64,000 nucleotides of DNA from Bacteroidales bacterium (GCA_017530365.1 JAFXMK010000018.1:147622-211621), one strand, 5' to 3'. Positions 1 to 8,933 are shown, counted from the stretch's first letter. Numbers and translations are program-made. Notes: generated by a model not told the origin, from the sequence alone.

Positions 1-1
1 A

Positions 2-1618
2 TCACGTGAGGCTAAGATGGATTTGTTGTCGAACAATCCCGATGTGCGGGTGATCCAAAACAACCATACCAATATTTATTTGCGTGAATCCATCCCCGAT
101 GATCCTTATTTTGGAAATCAGTGGGCTCCAGCCGTGATACAACTGCCCCAAGCTTGGGAAACGTTTACCACTGGGGGAGTTACGGCTACGGGAGATACGA
201 TTGTGGTAGCCGTCATCGATGGTGGCGGTTCTTTGGGTCACGAGGACCTGAACTATTGGAAAAACACTCACGAGATTCCCAACAATGGGATCGATGATGA
301 TGAAAACGGCTATATCGATGATTATCATGGTTGGAATGCCTACAACCACAATGGGAACGTCCCCAGCCATCGCCACGGCACTCATGTTTCAGGTATTATC
401 GGAGCGGTGGGTAATAATGGCAAAGGCGTATGTGGGGTGAATTGGAATGTGAAGATCATGCCGATTGCCGGTAGCTCTGGTAATGAATCAGTGGTTGTGG
501 AGGCTTATGCCTATGTGTTGGAAATGAGGGCAAGATACAATGAAACCAATGGCATGGATGGGGCATTTGTCGTGGCCACCAATTCTTCTTTTGGTGTGGA
601 TTATGGCGATCCTGACAACTATCCCATTTGGTGCTCAATGTACGATGAAATGGGTGAAGTTGGAATTCTGAGCTGTGGAGCCGGCCCGAATATGAATGTG
701 GATGTCGATGTTGTAGGCGATGTGCCATCTGCCTGTCCTGGTAATTATCTGATTGGTGTGACCAATACCACTTCTGATGATGTGAAATATACGAGTGCTG
801 GCTATGGTGTCACGAATATCGATATTGGTGCACCTGGCACGGGCATTTACTCTACTATTCAGGACAACGGTTACGGTAACTCTACGGGCACCTCAATGGC
901 AACACCACAAGTGTCAGGGACTATAGCCTTGATGTATGCGGCTATTCCTGAGGAGCTCCTGCAAGCCTGTAAAGATGCCCCTGCTGAATTTGCTCTTTTG
1001 GTGAGAGAATCACTTCTGAAAGGCGCCGACCATCTCCCTTCACTGGAGGGCATGGTAGCTGAGGCCAGACGATTAAACGCTTTTGGCGCCATAGAAAGCC
1101 TTTTGAATCATTGGACGACCCCTATGTTGACCGGTGAAGTGACTGTCGTTGGCGATCTTGAAGTCGGGCAGACCTTAGCTGTTAAGACGGATCTTAGTTC
1201 TGTCCCCGAACTCCCTGAGTTGGGAGAACTGGAGTATCAATGGCTTCGCGATACACTTGCTGTTGAGGGCGCTGTATTCCAAACCTATAACTTGACGGAA
1301 GAGGATGTTAATGCGATAATTAGTGTGCGAGTAACAGCCGCTAATTGCACAGGGGAAGTTACATCGCCTCAATATGGACCAGTGCGAGGCATTACCAAAA
1401 TTGATGAAAGAAACCAGACTCTTTTCAAGATTTATCCCAATCCATCAAATGGTGCTGTTACTGTTGAAGGAGCAAAGAAGGTAACCGTCTATAACACGCT
1501 CGGACAAATCGTTGTGACAAGCCAATCTGAAGAAGGAATACATAAGCTTATGCTTCTTTCTGGTGTCTATTTCATCAAGTCAGATGGTGGAATGGTTAGA
1601 AAGGTGGTGGTGGAATAG
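2..1618 (+). CDS. T9SS-sorted subtilisin-family (S8) serine protease, 5' partial
   Basis: Secreted serine endopeptidase. Numbered from the in-frame Met at 17, the catalytic triad is Asp68 (VVAVIDGG), His120 (HRHGTHVSG) and Ser293 (GTSMATP), with the oxyanion Asn at 189 (ATNSSFG). The frame is open to the window edge, and the visible N-terminus already looks like the propeptide/catalytic junction, so the signal peptide and true start lie upstream. After the catalytic domain (to about 365) comes an Ig-like stretch (about 375-455) and a T9SS type A sorting domain (YPNPSNG ... GVYFIKSDGG, about 465-533). That domain is normally removed on outer-membrane export by the type IX system. The gene converges on lpxH 17 bp away with no clear terminator between. 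Family assignment is certain; substrate unknown. Confidence 0.93.
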   Translation, partial: SREAKMDLLSNNPDVRVIQNNHTNIYLRESIPDDPYFGNQWAPAVIQLPQAWETFTTGGVTATGDTIVVAVIDGGGSLGHEDLNYWKNTHEIPNNGIDDDENGYIDDYHGWNAYNHNGNVPSHRHGTHVSGIIGAVGNNGKGVCGVNWNVKIMPIAGSSGNESVVVEAYAYVLEMRARYNETNGMDGAFVVATNSSFGVDYGDPDNYPIWCSMYDEMGEVGILSCGAGPNMNVDVDVVGDVPSACPGNYLIGVTNTTSDDVKYTSAGYGVTNIDIGAPGTGIYSTIQDNGYGNSTGTSMATPQVSGTIALMYAAIPEELLQACKDAPAEFALLVRESLLKGADHLPSLEGMVAEARRLNAFGAIESLLNHWTTPMLTGEVTVVGDLEVGQTLAVKTDLSSVPELPELGELEYQWLRDTLAVEGAVFQTYNLTEEDVNAIISVRVTAANCTGEVTSPQYGPVRGITKIDERNQTLFKIYPNPSNGAVTVEGAKKVTVYNTLGQIVVTSQSEEGIHKLMLLSGVYFIKSDGGMVRKVVVE

Positions 1619-1635
1619 AGACCAAATAGAAGAAT

Positions 1636-2385
1636 TCATTCGAACCTTCTCAATTCCACCGTCTTCCCATCAAACACCGCATACGTAAAGTCGTAAATCC
1701 AGTTTCCCACCACGGTGGTCAAGGTGTGATCACCGCTTTGGTACTGCATGGGCTTGTGCTGGTGGCCAAAGACGAAGAAATCAACGGAAGGATCCAAGGC
1801 TGCTTGCTCTTGGGCGTATTGGTAAAGTCGGGTGTTCGGGATGTCGTCGTAATAGCCACGTTCCACCTCGTTCTTGAGCTTTTTCAGGCGGTGGTTGTGC
1901 GACCAGCGCAACGCCAAGCGAATGCCATAGTCGGGATGGATGTGACGGAAAAGCCACTGGTTGACTTTGTTCGAAAACACCTTCTTCAGGAACTTGTAAC
2001 CTTTGTCACCAGGACCATATCCGTCGCCGTGGACCATGAAGAACTTCTTGCCTTTCAAGGTGAAGACCTCTGGCTCGCGGTGGAGTTGAATGCCTAACTC
2101 GTCATGCAGATAGCCAAAGCACCATAGGTCGTGATTACCGATAAACAGATGCACTGGAATGCCAGCGTCGGTGAACTCAGCCAACTTGCCTTGGATGCGC
2201 ACGAAACCTCTAGGAATCACCGTCTTGTACTCGAACCAGAAGTCGAATAGGTCGCCCATCAGGAACAGCTCCTCGCAATCCGCTTTGATGGAGTCGAGAA
2301 ACCGTAATAGCTTCAACTCGCGCTCATGGCTATCCTCGAGTGTGGGGATGCCCAGATGGAAGTCGGTGACGAAATAGATGGCCAT
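1636..2385 (-). CDS. lpxH: UDP-2,3-diacylglucosamine diphosphatase (LpxH type)
   Basis: Calcineurin-like metallophosphoesterase of 249 aa that would hydrolyse UDP-2,3-diacylglucosamine to lipid X in lipid A synthesis at the inner face of the inner membrane. Metal-binding motifs are all present: D8-x-H10 (TDFHLG), GDLFDFW at 44-50, GNHD at 83-86, HGDG near 119 and GHQH near 207. The start codon overlaps the punA stop in an ATGA tetranucleotide, so it is the third gene of lpxK-punA-lpxH. The lpxK neighbour supports the lipid A role over a generic phosphoesterase; paralogous UDP-sugar hydrolases share the motifs. Confidence 0.85.
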   Translation of the reverse strand: MAIYFVTDFHLGIPTLEDSHERELKLLRFLDSIKADCEELFLMGDLFDFWFEYKTVIPRGFVRIQGKLAEFTDAGIPVHLFIGNHDLWCFGYLHDELGIQLHREPEVFTLKGKKFFMVHGDGYGPGDKGYKFLKKVFSNKVNQWLFRHIHPDYGIRLALRWSHNHRLKKLKNEVERGYYDDIPNTRLYQYAQEQAALDPSVDFFVFGHQHKPMQYQSGDHTLTTVVGNWIYDFTYAVFDGKTVELRRFE

Positions 2386-3221
2386 CAGAACTGGATTTCA
2401 GCGCTGCGACGGATGAGCTCAGTGATGAGGGTGATGAGCTTGGGCTCGACGGCATTCACTGCCTTGATGACCTCCTCGTGGGTAATGGTGACTGGGTGGT
2501 TCATGCCGTAGATATTCCCCATGTCGGAGACGATGCTCAAACCAAACACGGGCAGTTTGCCTTGTCGTGCCACGATGACCTCTGGAGTGGTTGACATGCC
2601 GATGGTGTCGGCGCCGATGGTGCGGAAGTAACGGCACTCAGCAGGTGTCTCGTAGGTGGGACCGGTAGTGGAACAGTACACTCCGTGCTGCACCCAGATG
2701 TTCTTCTCCATGGCAATCTCGTCAGCCAACTTGATCAAGCGCTTGTCGTAAGGCTCGCTCATGTCGGGGAAGCGCTCGCCAAAACGGTCGTCGTGCGGCC
2801 CGATCAACGGGTTGGGCATGGCATGGATCTGGTCGGTGATGATCATGATGTCGCCCACCTGGAAATTCGGATTGAGTCCTCCGGCAGCGTTGCTGAGGAT
2901 GAGGAACTTGATGCCAAGCATCATCATCAAACGGATGGGGAAGACAACGACCTCCATGGGATAACCCTCATAATAGTGGAAACGCCCTTGCATGGCAATG
3001 ACCTTGCGGCCTGCGATGGTGCCGAGCAACAACTGTCCTTGGTGACCTTTGACAGTGGAGACGGGGAAGTTGGGAATCTCTGAATAGGGCAGGGCATACT
3101 CTACGTCAATGCCATTGGCTAATCCGCCTAGTCCGGAACCTAACACGACTCCGATTTCAGGCTTGAACCCGTTGGTTTTCATGTTGATGTAATCAACCGT
3201 GGTGAGCATTTTTTCGTACAT
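2385..3221 (-). CDS. punA: Purine nucleoside phosphorylase
   Basis: Trimeric-type (PNP/MTAP family) phosphorylase of 278 aa, catalysing phosphorolysis of purine nucleosides (inosine, guanosine) to base and ribose 1-phosphate in the cytosol. Recognisable are the phosphate loop GSGLGG (28-33), the GRFHYYEG segment, SNAAGGLNP, and the base-binding TGPTYETPAE and GMSTTPEV motifs. Length matches the family. Its start lies 29 bp inside the 3' end of lpxK and its stop overlaps the lpxH start, so the three genes are one translationally coupled unit. A punA-lpxK neighbourhood is, as far as I recall, common in Bacteroidales. Confidence in function is high. Confidence 0.95.
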   Translation of the reverse strand: MYEKMLTTVDYINMKTNGFKPEIGVVLGSGLGGLANGIDVEYALPYSEIPNFPVSTVKGHQGQLLLGTIAGRKVIAMQGRFHYYEGYPMEVVVFPIRLMMMLGIKFLILSNAAGGLNPNFQVGDIMIITDQIHAMPNPLIGPHDDRFGERFPDMSEPYDKRLIKLADEIAMEKNIWVQHGVYCSTTGPTYETPAECRYFRTIGADTIGMSTTPEVIVARQGKLPVFGLSIVSDMGNIYGMNHPVTITHEEVIKAVNAVEPKLITLITELIRRSAEIQF

Positions 3222-4242
3222 AACTCAATATTTCTTCGTTAAACTTTTCTTCTTCTGAGATCTTGATGCTGATAGGCGCCACAAAGAGCGGAACCGATTC
3301 AAACTGACAAAGATAAGGAGAATTTGTGAGACGAGCGTAATCTTTTTCGGTGGTGACCATGATTTTCTTTGTCCCTTCGAGGCTTTGGAAGCGTCTTAAC
3401 AGCGTTTTGATGTCGTCCTCATCATAGCCATGATGGTCGCGAAATGTCATGGTATCAACCTGTTTGAATTGTGCTTTCATTCTCTCAAACAGCGGCTTTG
3501 GATTGGCAATGCCACAAAACACCAAGGCGCTATCTGCGTCCTCCAGTTCGGTCTCGAATGCGATCGTGTTCACAGCCCTCAAAGGCTCGTATTCCAATGT
3601 GGAGAAGAACACTTTTTGGTGGGGTAGGGGCTTTAGCTTTTCGATGATCTCGGCCTTTTGCGCGTCGTCCAGATCATAGGGCGTTTTGCTGACCACAATC
3701 AGATCCGCTCTTTTTGCCGCTTTTTTTATGTCGCGCAGGGTGCCGGCAGGAACGAGGAAATCATCACAATACAGCCTGTCGTAAGCGGTCAAGAGGATGT
3801 TGAGTCCCGCTTGCGTGCTGCGATGCTGAAAAGCGTCATCCAACAGATAAAGATCCGGGGGGCGGTCAAGGGTCTCCATCAGTTCTATAGCGCGGTTACG
3901 ACTTTCGTCCACGGCCACCATGATGTCATCGTATTTGCCGATGTACTGTATGGGTTCGTCGCCAACGGTAGTGGCCAAGCAACTGCTGTTGGCGAGTTGG
4001 AATCCTTTCGTCTTGCGCCCATAGCCGCGACTGACAACACAAACGTTGTACTGTTCCGAGAGCAAGTCAATTAGGTATTCCACGTGAGGCGTTTTGCCTG
4101 TGCCGCCGAGTGCAAGGTTGCCCACGCAAATTACCGGTACCTCGAACCTTTTCGATTTCAGGATGTGCCAATCGTAAAGTTTATGCCTGATACTCAGGAT
4201 GATATGGTAGAAAAATGCTATGGGTATCAGGATTATTTGCAT
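3193..4242 (-). CDS. lpxK: Tetraacyldisaccharide 4'-kinase
   Basis: LpxK (349 aa) phosphorylates the 4' position of the lipid A disaccharide precursor at the cytosolic face of the inner membrane. An N-terminal hydrophobic helix (about residues 2-18) is followed by the Walker A-type loop GNLALGGTGKTPH, the SRGYGRKTKG motif and LLDDAFQHR. I chose the ATG at 4242 rather than the upstream TTG at 4263. A Bacteroidota -7 box (TAATTTTG, 4251-4258) lies between them, which would make the mRNA nearly leaderless. The gene heads lpxK-punA-lpxH and diverges from the Nif3-like gene. Confidence 0.94.
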   Translation of the reverse strand: MQIILIPIAFFYHIILSIRHKLYDWHILKSKRFEVPVICVGNLALGGTGKTPHVEYLIDLLSEQYNVCVVSRGYGRKTKGFQLANSSCLATTVGDEPIQYIGKYDDIMVAVDESRNRAIELMETLDRPPDLYLLDDAFQHRSTQAGLNILLTAYDRLYCDDFLVPAGTLRDIKKAAKRADLIVVSKTPYDLDDAQKAEIIEKLKPLPHQKVFFSTLEYEPLRAVNTIAFETELEDADSALVFCGIANPKPLFERMKAQFKQVDTMTFRDHHGYDEDDIKTLLRRFQSLEGTKKIMVTTEKDYARLTNSPYLCQFESVPLFVAPISIKISEEEKFNEEILSYVRKNAHHG

Positions 4243-4250
4243 AATGGGGC

Positions 4251-4258
4251 CAAAATTA
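4251..4258 (-). promoter_or_regulatory. Promoter -7 box of lpxK operon
   Basis: TAATTTTG on the minus strand, matching TAnnTTTG. Only 8 nt separate it from the lpxK ATG, so the transcript should carry almost no leader. No convincing -33 TTTG at 19 nt. Confidence 0.6.
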
Positions 4259-4296
4259 GTCAAAATTCCCTAATTTTACCACCAAATTCTTTATTT

Positions 4297-5091
4297 ATGA
4301 CGGTAAATGACATTTTAAACTGTATCACGGAGATAGCTCCTTTGAAGTGGCAGGAGCATTATGACAATGCCGGCATTCAGGTGGGAGATCTCAATGCTGA
4401 AGCCCGTAAAGCATTGATAGCCTTGGATGTGACAGAAGAGCTGGTGGATGAAGCCATAGCAAAAAACTGCGACTTGATCATCAGCCATCATCCATTGATT
4501 TTTCACGGGCTGAAACATTTGACGCCCAATACCTACATCGAGCGTGTGGTGATGAAAGCCATCAAGCATGACATAGCCATCATCTCGATGCATACAAACC
4601 TTGATAACAGTTACTTGGGCGTGAGTCGTGTACTGGCTGAGAAGCTGGGCTTGACCAATCTGCACTTGTTGCAGCCATCGGCAGACGAACCGGAGATCTG
4701 CGGTGCCGGCATGATAGGCGAATTTGCCTCTCCCATGAAGGAACTTGATTTCTTAATGCTTGTTGCCGATTGCATCGGTTCGCCCTGCCTGCGTCATTCG
4801 GAGCTGACAGGCCGCGATGTTCGTAAAGTGGCATTGTGCGGCGGCTCGGGAACGCCTTTTATGCCAGATGCCTTGCGGCAAAAGGCAGATGCCTATCTTA
4901 CCGCCGACATCAAATACCACGACTTTTTTGTCCCTGAAGGCAACATCCTTCTGGTGGATGGAGGACATTTTGAGACGGAACAATTCACGAAAGAATTAAT
5001 TAAGGACTTGATTCTGAAAAAAATTCCTAAATTTGCAGCCGAAATCGCCGAGACCAATACCAACGCGGTTCATTATTTTTGTAGAAGATAA
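4297..5091 (+). CDS. Nif3-like dinuclear metal centre protein
   Basis: Protein of 264 aa in the Nif3/YbgI/YqfO family, of uncertain biochemical role (a metal-dependent hydrolase activity and roles in GTP cyclohydrolase metabolism have been proposed for relatives). Metal-ligand motifs are visible: ISHHPLIF (two His), HTNLD, and the C-terminal GGHFETE (His/Glu). The reading frame extends upstream antisense to lpxK, but the ATG at 4297 starts at the conserved MTVNDILNCI and suits the divergent arrangement. It lacks the PII-like insert of the longer (about 365 aa) forms. Sixteen bases separate it from the zinc-ribbon gene, a pairing common in Bacteroidota. Confidence 0.9.
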   Translation: MTVNDILNCITEIAPLKWQEHYDNAGIQVGDLNAEARKALIALDVTEELVDEAIAKNCDLIISHHPLIFHGLKHLTPNTYIERVVMKAIKHDIAIISMHTNLDNSYLGVSRVLAEKLGLTNLHLLQPSADEPEICGAGMIGEFASPMKELDFLMLVADCIGSPCLRHSELTGRDVRKVALCGGSGTPFMPDALRQKADAYLTADIKYHDFFVPEGNILLVDGGHFETEQFTKELIKDLILKKIPKFAAEIAETNTNAVHYFCRR

Positions 5092-5107
5092 TAAAATATA
5101 TACATCT

Positions 5108-5893
5108 ATGGCAGAAAAGAAATCAGTCAAGAATGTGATCAACGAAGAACAAGTTGAGATCAGCATTGAACAGAAATTAGAGGCTTTATATACCTTGCAG
5201 CAGGTGGACTCGAAGATCGACAAGATCAGAGCTTACCGTGGAGAGCTTCCGCTAGAGGTGCAGGACCTGGAAGACGAAGTAGCCGGTCTTGAGACCCGTA
5301 TTGGCAACTTCCAGGAAGACACAAAGCGCTTCGCTACCGACATCACCAACTACAAAATCAAGATCAAAGAGGCTGAAGCCTTGATCAAAAAATACGAGGA
5401 CCAACAGAACAACGTCCGCAACAACCGCGAATATGATTCCATCAGCAAGGAAATCGAATACCAACAACTCGACATCCAGCTGAGCGAGAAGAAAATACGT
5501 GAAGCTAATGCCAAATCGGAAGAAATCAACGCTAAGATCGCCGAGGCACAACAGCGTCTCGAAGAGCGTAAGAACGACCTCACTGCGAAGAAAGAAGAGC
5601 TTAATACTATTGTTGAGGAAACTCAAAAGGAAGAAGAAGCCTTGCTGAAGCGCTCTTCGGAATGCGAAGGCTTGATTGAAGAACGCTTGCTCGTTGCCTA
5701 CAAACGTATTCGTAAGAACGCCCGTAACGGTTTGGCCGTGGTTGGTATCAATCGTGATGCTTGCGGTGGCTGCTTCAATAAGATTCCGCCTCAACACCAA
5801 CTCGATATTTGCACGCACAAGAAGATCATCGTCTGTGAGTATTGCGGACGTATCTTGGTCGATAAAGCAATTATCGACAATTACAAAGAATAA
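5108..5893 (+). CDS. Coiled-coil C4-type zinc-ribbon protein
   Basis: Protein of 261 aa. Residues about 20-200 form a long charged coiled coil (heptad-rich, e.g. LEDEVAGLETRIG, EERKNDLTAKKEEL). The C-terminus is a C4 zinc ribbon with CGGC and CEYC knuckles about 22 residues apart, ending ILVDKAI. This is the architecture of the family often annotated as a nucleic-acid-binding zinc-ribbon (zf-RING_7/DUF164) protein, whose role is not established. Start chosen at MAEKKS (5108), 16 bp after the Nif3-like gene, probably one transcript, ended by the hairpin at 5896-5921. A function linked to Nif3 is suggested only by linkage. Confidence 0.88.
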   Translation: MAEKKSVKNVINEEQVEISIEQKLEALYTLQQVDSKIDKIRAYRGELPLEVQDLEDEVAGLETRIGNFQEDTKRFATDITNYKIKIKEAEALIKKYEDQQNNVRNNREYDSISKEIEYQQLDIQLSEKKIREANAKSEEINAKIAEAQQRLEERKNDLTAKKEELNTIVEETQKEEEALLKRSSECEGLIEERLLVAYKRIRKNARNGLAVVGINRDACGGCFNKIPPQHQLDICTHKKIIVCEYCGRILVDKAIIDNYKE

Positions 5894-5895
5894 TG

Positions 5896-5924
5896 AAAAA
5901 GCCGCTTACGAGCGGCTTTTTTTA
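5896..5924. terminator. Bidirectional intrinsic terminator
   Basis: Perfect 11-bp stem AAAAAGCCGCT / AGCGGCTTTTT around a TACG loop, with a T run on both strands. It separates the zinc-ribbon gene (+) from the convergent FadL-like gene (-), whose stop lies at its edge. Confidence 0.92.
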
Positions 5925-7433
5925 TTCCATCTTAACCTTCAATGTAATTACAAATTTGTTCCGCCATCGACGTTGCACGATGTCATTGACAACGTTCTGC
6001 CCGTCGTAATATACCTGGTATGGGGTGTAACCTAAAGTGGATTCGGTGAGTTCGTAGGCGAAATCCCAATAGGTGTCTGCTTCAGTGGCATAGCCGATGC
6101 CCAACGCTAGTTTTTTCACACTGCCGTATTTTTCACAAAACCCGTAAGGACTACCGTAATAGGCGCCACCGCCTCTTAAGAAATACTGATGCAAACGCCA
6201 TTCCGCACCGAGACGGATGTTGCAGGTGGGTTTGAGGATGTCGCGGATGTCCTGGTTGACATCGCTGAAGCTGTATTCGTCGCTTGAGAATCTGGAACTG
6301 CCATAATTCAAGTAGTCTAGGTCGGCACTGACCAGTCCATGCGATCCCACGAAAAACGCCATGCTTCCTGTAAAGGTGTGTGGCGTCATGAATTCATACC
6401 CTTGGTATAAGTTGGGAGAGAGGTGCTTGTGGTAGTCTTGAAACCCTTGGCTGTCCTTGAGCGTGGTACTGGTCTCAGTGGCCCAATTCTCTTCGAAGGT
6501 ATAAATAGTTCTGGAATGCCAGGCAGCACCAATACGTAGCCATGATGCGGGGAAATAGATGATGCCGAGCTTGAAGTTGGCGCCCCAGCCAGAATCGTTC
6601 AAGTCTTCCTGATGGGTCCAGTTGAAAAAGTTGGAGTTCGGACTTGCTGGATCTTCTTGATAATAACGGGTATAGATGCGCTTGATATGGGCAAGGCCGA
6701 GACTGGTTCCAATGAATAGCTTGTCGTAGAAGTTGCCAGATAGCGACAGCGTCCATTCTTCGGAACGCCCTTTGGAAGTCGTGGCATCGCTTTGCCAGAT
6801 GTTACCTTGTGGGACGGGGCTGTCGAAGAAGATGCCGCCAGTCGAATCGGTGAAACGATCGATGAGGAAAGTCTCCCAAGCAGGGCCGAGGTCGTAGGCG
6901 TAGTTTTCATAGAGGTATTCGCTGGGGTTGACGTCTGGATTGAAGAGCTCGTCAATGCCGTTGACGGTCTGAAGATAGGCATCCACCATCGAACTGTTTG
7001 GATTCATTCCTCGTGCCCTGGTGCGGTAGTTGAAATCGTTGGTGCGGGTAAGGCTGATACCATACTGCAAATACCGCAAAGGCTTGTAGTTGCTGAATTC
7101 AGTGCTGACCACAAAGCCGAAGTTTGGAATGGATACCCGCATTTTTCCGACGTTCTCGTTGCTGCCGTAATAGGAGGAGTGGGCAAAGATGTGTTGTAGC
7201 CCAGTAGAGAAGGTGAATTCGCTAGTCCGGTAAAGACCAAGTCCGGCAGGGTTGATGCATGTTGCAGTGACATCGCCACCCAAGGCGCCAGTGGCATTGC
7301 CCATGGCCATGCTGCGTGCTGTTCCTTCGTAGTAGGTCTGAGAATTGATAAAAGCATCATCCACTCCTTGAGCCTTGAGTAACAAGGGACTAAAAAGTAG
7401 GATCAATGCTATGAGATGTGTGTAAGACTTCAT
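5922..7433 (-). CDS. Outer-membrane beta-barrel transport protein, FadL/OmpP1-like
   Basis: Protein of 503 aa with a signal peptide (MKSYTHLIALILLFSPLLLKAQG), then the GTARSMAMGNATGALGGD segment and 'INPAGLGLYR'. These are the hallmarks of the OmpP1/FadL/TodX family, in which an N-terminal hatch plugs a 14-strand barrel that takes up hydrophobic compounds. Alternating aromatic strands continue to a C-terminus ending FVITLKVKME. Start chosen at the signal-peptide ATG (7433), not an upstream in-frame Met. The gene follows a Tyr/Ser-rich lipoprotein and proS, an order I recall from other Bacteroidota. Ligand unknown; some relatives are annotated 'hemin receptor' without strong support. Confidence 0.82.
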   Translation of the reverse strand: MKSYTHLIALILLFSPLLLKAQGVDDAFINSQTYYEGTARSMAMGNATGALGGDVTATCINPAGLGLYRTSEFTFSTGLQHIFAHSSYYGSNENVGKMRVSIPNFGFVVSTEFSNYKPLRYLQYGISLTRTNDFNYRTRARGMNPNSSMVDAYLQTVNGIDELFNPDVNPSEYLYENYAYDLGPAWETFLIDRFTDSTGGIFFDSPVPQGNIWQSDATTSKGRSEEWTLSLSGNFYDKLFIGTSLGLAHIKRIYTRYYQEDPASPNSNFFNWTHQEDLNDSGWGANFKLGIIYFPASWLRIGAAWHSRTIYTFEENWATETSTTLKDSQGFQDYHKHLSPNLYQGYEFMTPHTFTGSMAFFVGSHGLVSADLDYLNYGSSRFSSDEYSFSDVNQDIRDILKPTCNIRLGAEWRLHQYFLRGGGAYYGSPYGFCEKYGSVKKLALGIGYATEADTYWDFAYELTESTLGYTPYQVYYDGQNVVNDIVQRRWRNKFVITLKVKME

Positions 7434-7443
7434 ATTCAAAAAG

Positions 7444-7480
7444 AAAGGACTATCTTCATCGTGCAAAGATAGTCCTTTTC
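7444..7480 (-). terminator. Intrinsic terminator of the Tyr/Ser-rich lipoprotein gene
   Basis: 13-bp stem AAAGGACTATCTT / AAGATAGTCCTTT with a 9-nt loop, followed on the minus strand by TTCTTTTTG. The same stem contains the -7 box of the next gene. Confidence 0.8.
7464..7471 (-). promoter_or_regulatory. Promoter -7 box (TATCTTTG) of the FadL-like gene
   Basis: TATCTTTG on the minus strand, 30 nt upstream of the ATG at 7433, embedded in the stem and loop of the upstream gene's terminator. Confidence 0.55.
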
Positions 7481-7489
7481 GGGTTATTT

Positions 7490-7513
7490 AAGATTTAAAG
7501 ATTCAAAGATTCA
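7490..7513 (-). repeat. Octad tandem array (AAGATTCA unit)
   Basis: Three 8-bp units AAGATTTA, AAGATTCA, AAGATTCA ending next to the stop (7515) of the minus-strand lipoprotein gene. On that strand the unit reads TGAATCTT and carries TGA. Confidence 0.7.
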
Positions 7514-7514
7514 A

Positions 7515-8855
7515 TCATCTTCTTCCTCCGCCTCCGCTACGGCCGCTGCTGCTACTGCTGTGGCTGCTTCCGCTGCTGCGGCTACCACCGCTATAGCTGC
7601 TTCCGCTGCTTCTTGATGAAGATCCGCTGTAGCTGCTTCCACTGCTCCTTGAGGAAGAACCGCTGTAGCTGCTGGAGCTGCTTCTTGAAGAGGAGCTGCT
7701 GTGGTTGTAGCTGCCGCTGGAACTGCTTCTTGAGGAGTAGCTGCTGCCGCGATTATAGTTGCTTGACGAGCTGCTTCGAGTGGAAGACTGTGGGCGCACG
7801 TATTCAGAGCTGGAGCGTGACTGACGGCTTTCACTGGGTGAAGTGTAGGTCTTGCGATCTGAAGAGCTGCTGGCTGAGCGGGTGGTAGTTGTGGCGCCTT
7901 GGCGACCCGTGGTGGTTGAACTCGGACGTGAGGCGACGCTTGGACGAGAGCTGGCGCTTGCAGTGGGTCTGCTACCTATGGTTGGCCTGACGCTGCCAGT
8001 TCCTTGCCTTGAACTGCTTGAGCTGCTTCCGCTCACCGTGGGTCTAGAGGTGCTGCCGCTGTAGCTGCCTGTTCTTCCTGAGACGCCAGCGCCTGCGCTG
8101 GAACTTCTTGGACCATTGTTTTCAGGAGCGCGATAGCTCATGGAACCTGGGGTGTTGTTGCGGCGCACGCTGGCCACATAGCTGCCGAAGTCGTTGTGAC
8201 CGCCGCCGTAGCCATTGCCGCCATGGCCGAAGTGGTTGTAATGATGGTGATGATGGGGGTGGTGATGATGATAGTACGGATGATACCAGTAGTAGTCATA
8301 CCATCCCCAGTGCCAGCTGTACCAATAGTAGGGGCGATACCAGTAATAATCGTAATAATACCAGGAATACCATGGATCGTAGAATCTGTAATAAGGATAG
8401 TAATAATGGCTGTAATAAGGATAGAATCCCCAGTTCCACGCATCGCCAACATAGACGTAGGTGTTGCCGCCATTGTTGTTTCCGCCGGTATAATAGTCAT
8501 CGTAGTAGTCCAGAGTTGAGCTGGCGCCAGTTCCGAAACGCTTGATACGGGCTGCGAAATCGGCATCGTAGTAGGTCTCGGTGGTGGTGTAAACCACGCC
8601 GTTGGTGTCGGTCACAGTCTCAGTGGTCTGATAAACAGGATCGACATTGGGCTGGTAGTTCTTGCTGTCGGAATAATAGGCCTGATAGTCGTAGGTCGAA
8701 CTGTTGTTGACACCTGGAGTCACCGTGTTGCTGTTCGCCTTGGCTCTGTTGTAAGGCGAATAGTAGGTGTCATCGTAGGCCATTTTTTTGTTTGACCCGC
8801 AGCCTGCAATCACGAAGGCCGCGAAAAGGACAGGAATGATTCTAATTGCTTTCAT
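7515..8855 (-). CDS. Tyr/His- and Ser-rich low-complexity lipoprotein
   Basis: Protein of 446 aa. The N-terminus is a lipoprotein signal with lipobox at Cys18 (FVIAGCGSN). Residues about 125-205 are extraordinarily rich in Tyr, Trp and His (e.g. [39 protein letters not shown]). The C-terminal half is Ser/Arg/Gly-rich and ends in near-perfect repeats of [12 protein letters not shown] and a GGGGRR tail. No enzymatic domain is visible. Start chosen at the signal peptide (8855). It lies between a FadL-like porin and proS; similar low-complexity proteins next to proS occur in other Bacteroidota, sometimes mis-annotated 'vitellogenin' or 'prolyl-tRNA synthetase' (from memory). Likely surface or periplasmic; function unknown. 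Confidence 0.85.
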   Translation of the reverse strand: MKAIRIIPVLFAAFVIAGCGSNKKMAYDDTYYSPYNRAKANSNTVTPGVNNSSTYDYQAYYSDSKNYQPNVDPVYQTTETVTDTNGVVYTTTETYYDADFAARIKRFGTGASSTLDYYDDYYTGGNNNGGNTYVYVGDAWNWGFYPYYSHYYYPYYRFYDPWYSWYYYDYYWYRPYYWYSWHWGWYDYYWYHPYYHHHHPHHHHHYNHFGHGGNGYGGGHNDFGSYVASVRRNNTPGSMSYRAPENNGPRSSSAGAGVSGRTGSYSGSTSRPTVSGSSSSSSRQGTGSVRPTIGSRPTASASSRPSVASRPSSTTTGRQGATTTTRSASSSSDRKTYTSPSESRQSRSSSEYVRPQSSTRSSSSSNYNRGSSYSSRSSSSGSYNHSSSSSRSSSSSYSGSSSRSSGSSYSGSSSRSSGSSYSGGSRSSGSSHSSSSSGRSGGGGRR

Positions 8856-8882
8856 TTTGTTATGTTTTTTATTTTTATTTCC

Positions 8883-8890
8883 TATTTTTG
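8883..8890 (+). promoter_or_regulatory. Promoter -7 box (TATTTTTG) of proS
   Basis: TATTTTTG followed by CAG, 43 nt upstream of the proS ATG. A TTTG lies about 23 nt upstream, a looser spacing than the usual 19. Confidence 0.55.
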
Positions 8891-8933
8891 CAGTCTCAAT
8901 CAAAAGACAATATCATACAAATATTATACCAAG

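Noticed and set aside
4084-4296. N-terminal extension of the Nif3-like protein upstream of 4297
   Set aside because: It is antisense to lpxK and has no family similarity; the ATG at 4297 gives the expected N-terminus.
8108-8566. Several open frames opposite the Tyr/His-rich lipoprotein, rich in Cys, Thr or Ile
   Set aside because: Their odd composition is the mirror of the TAT/CAC codon runs on the coding strand; no independent promoter or start.
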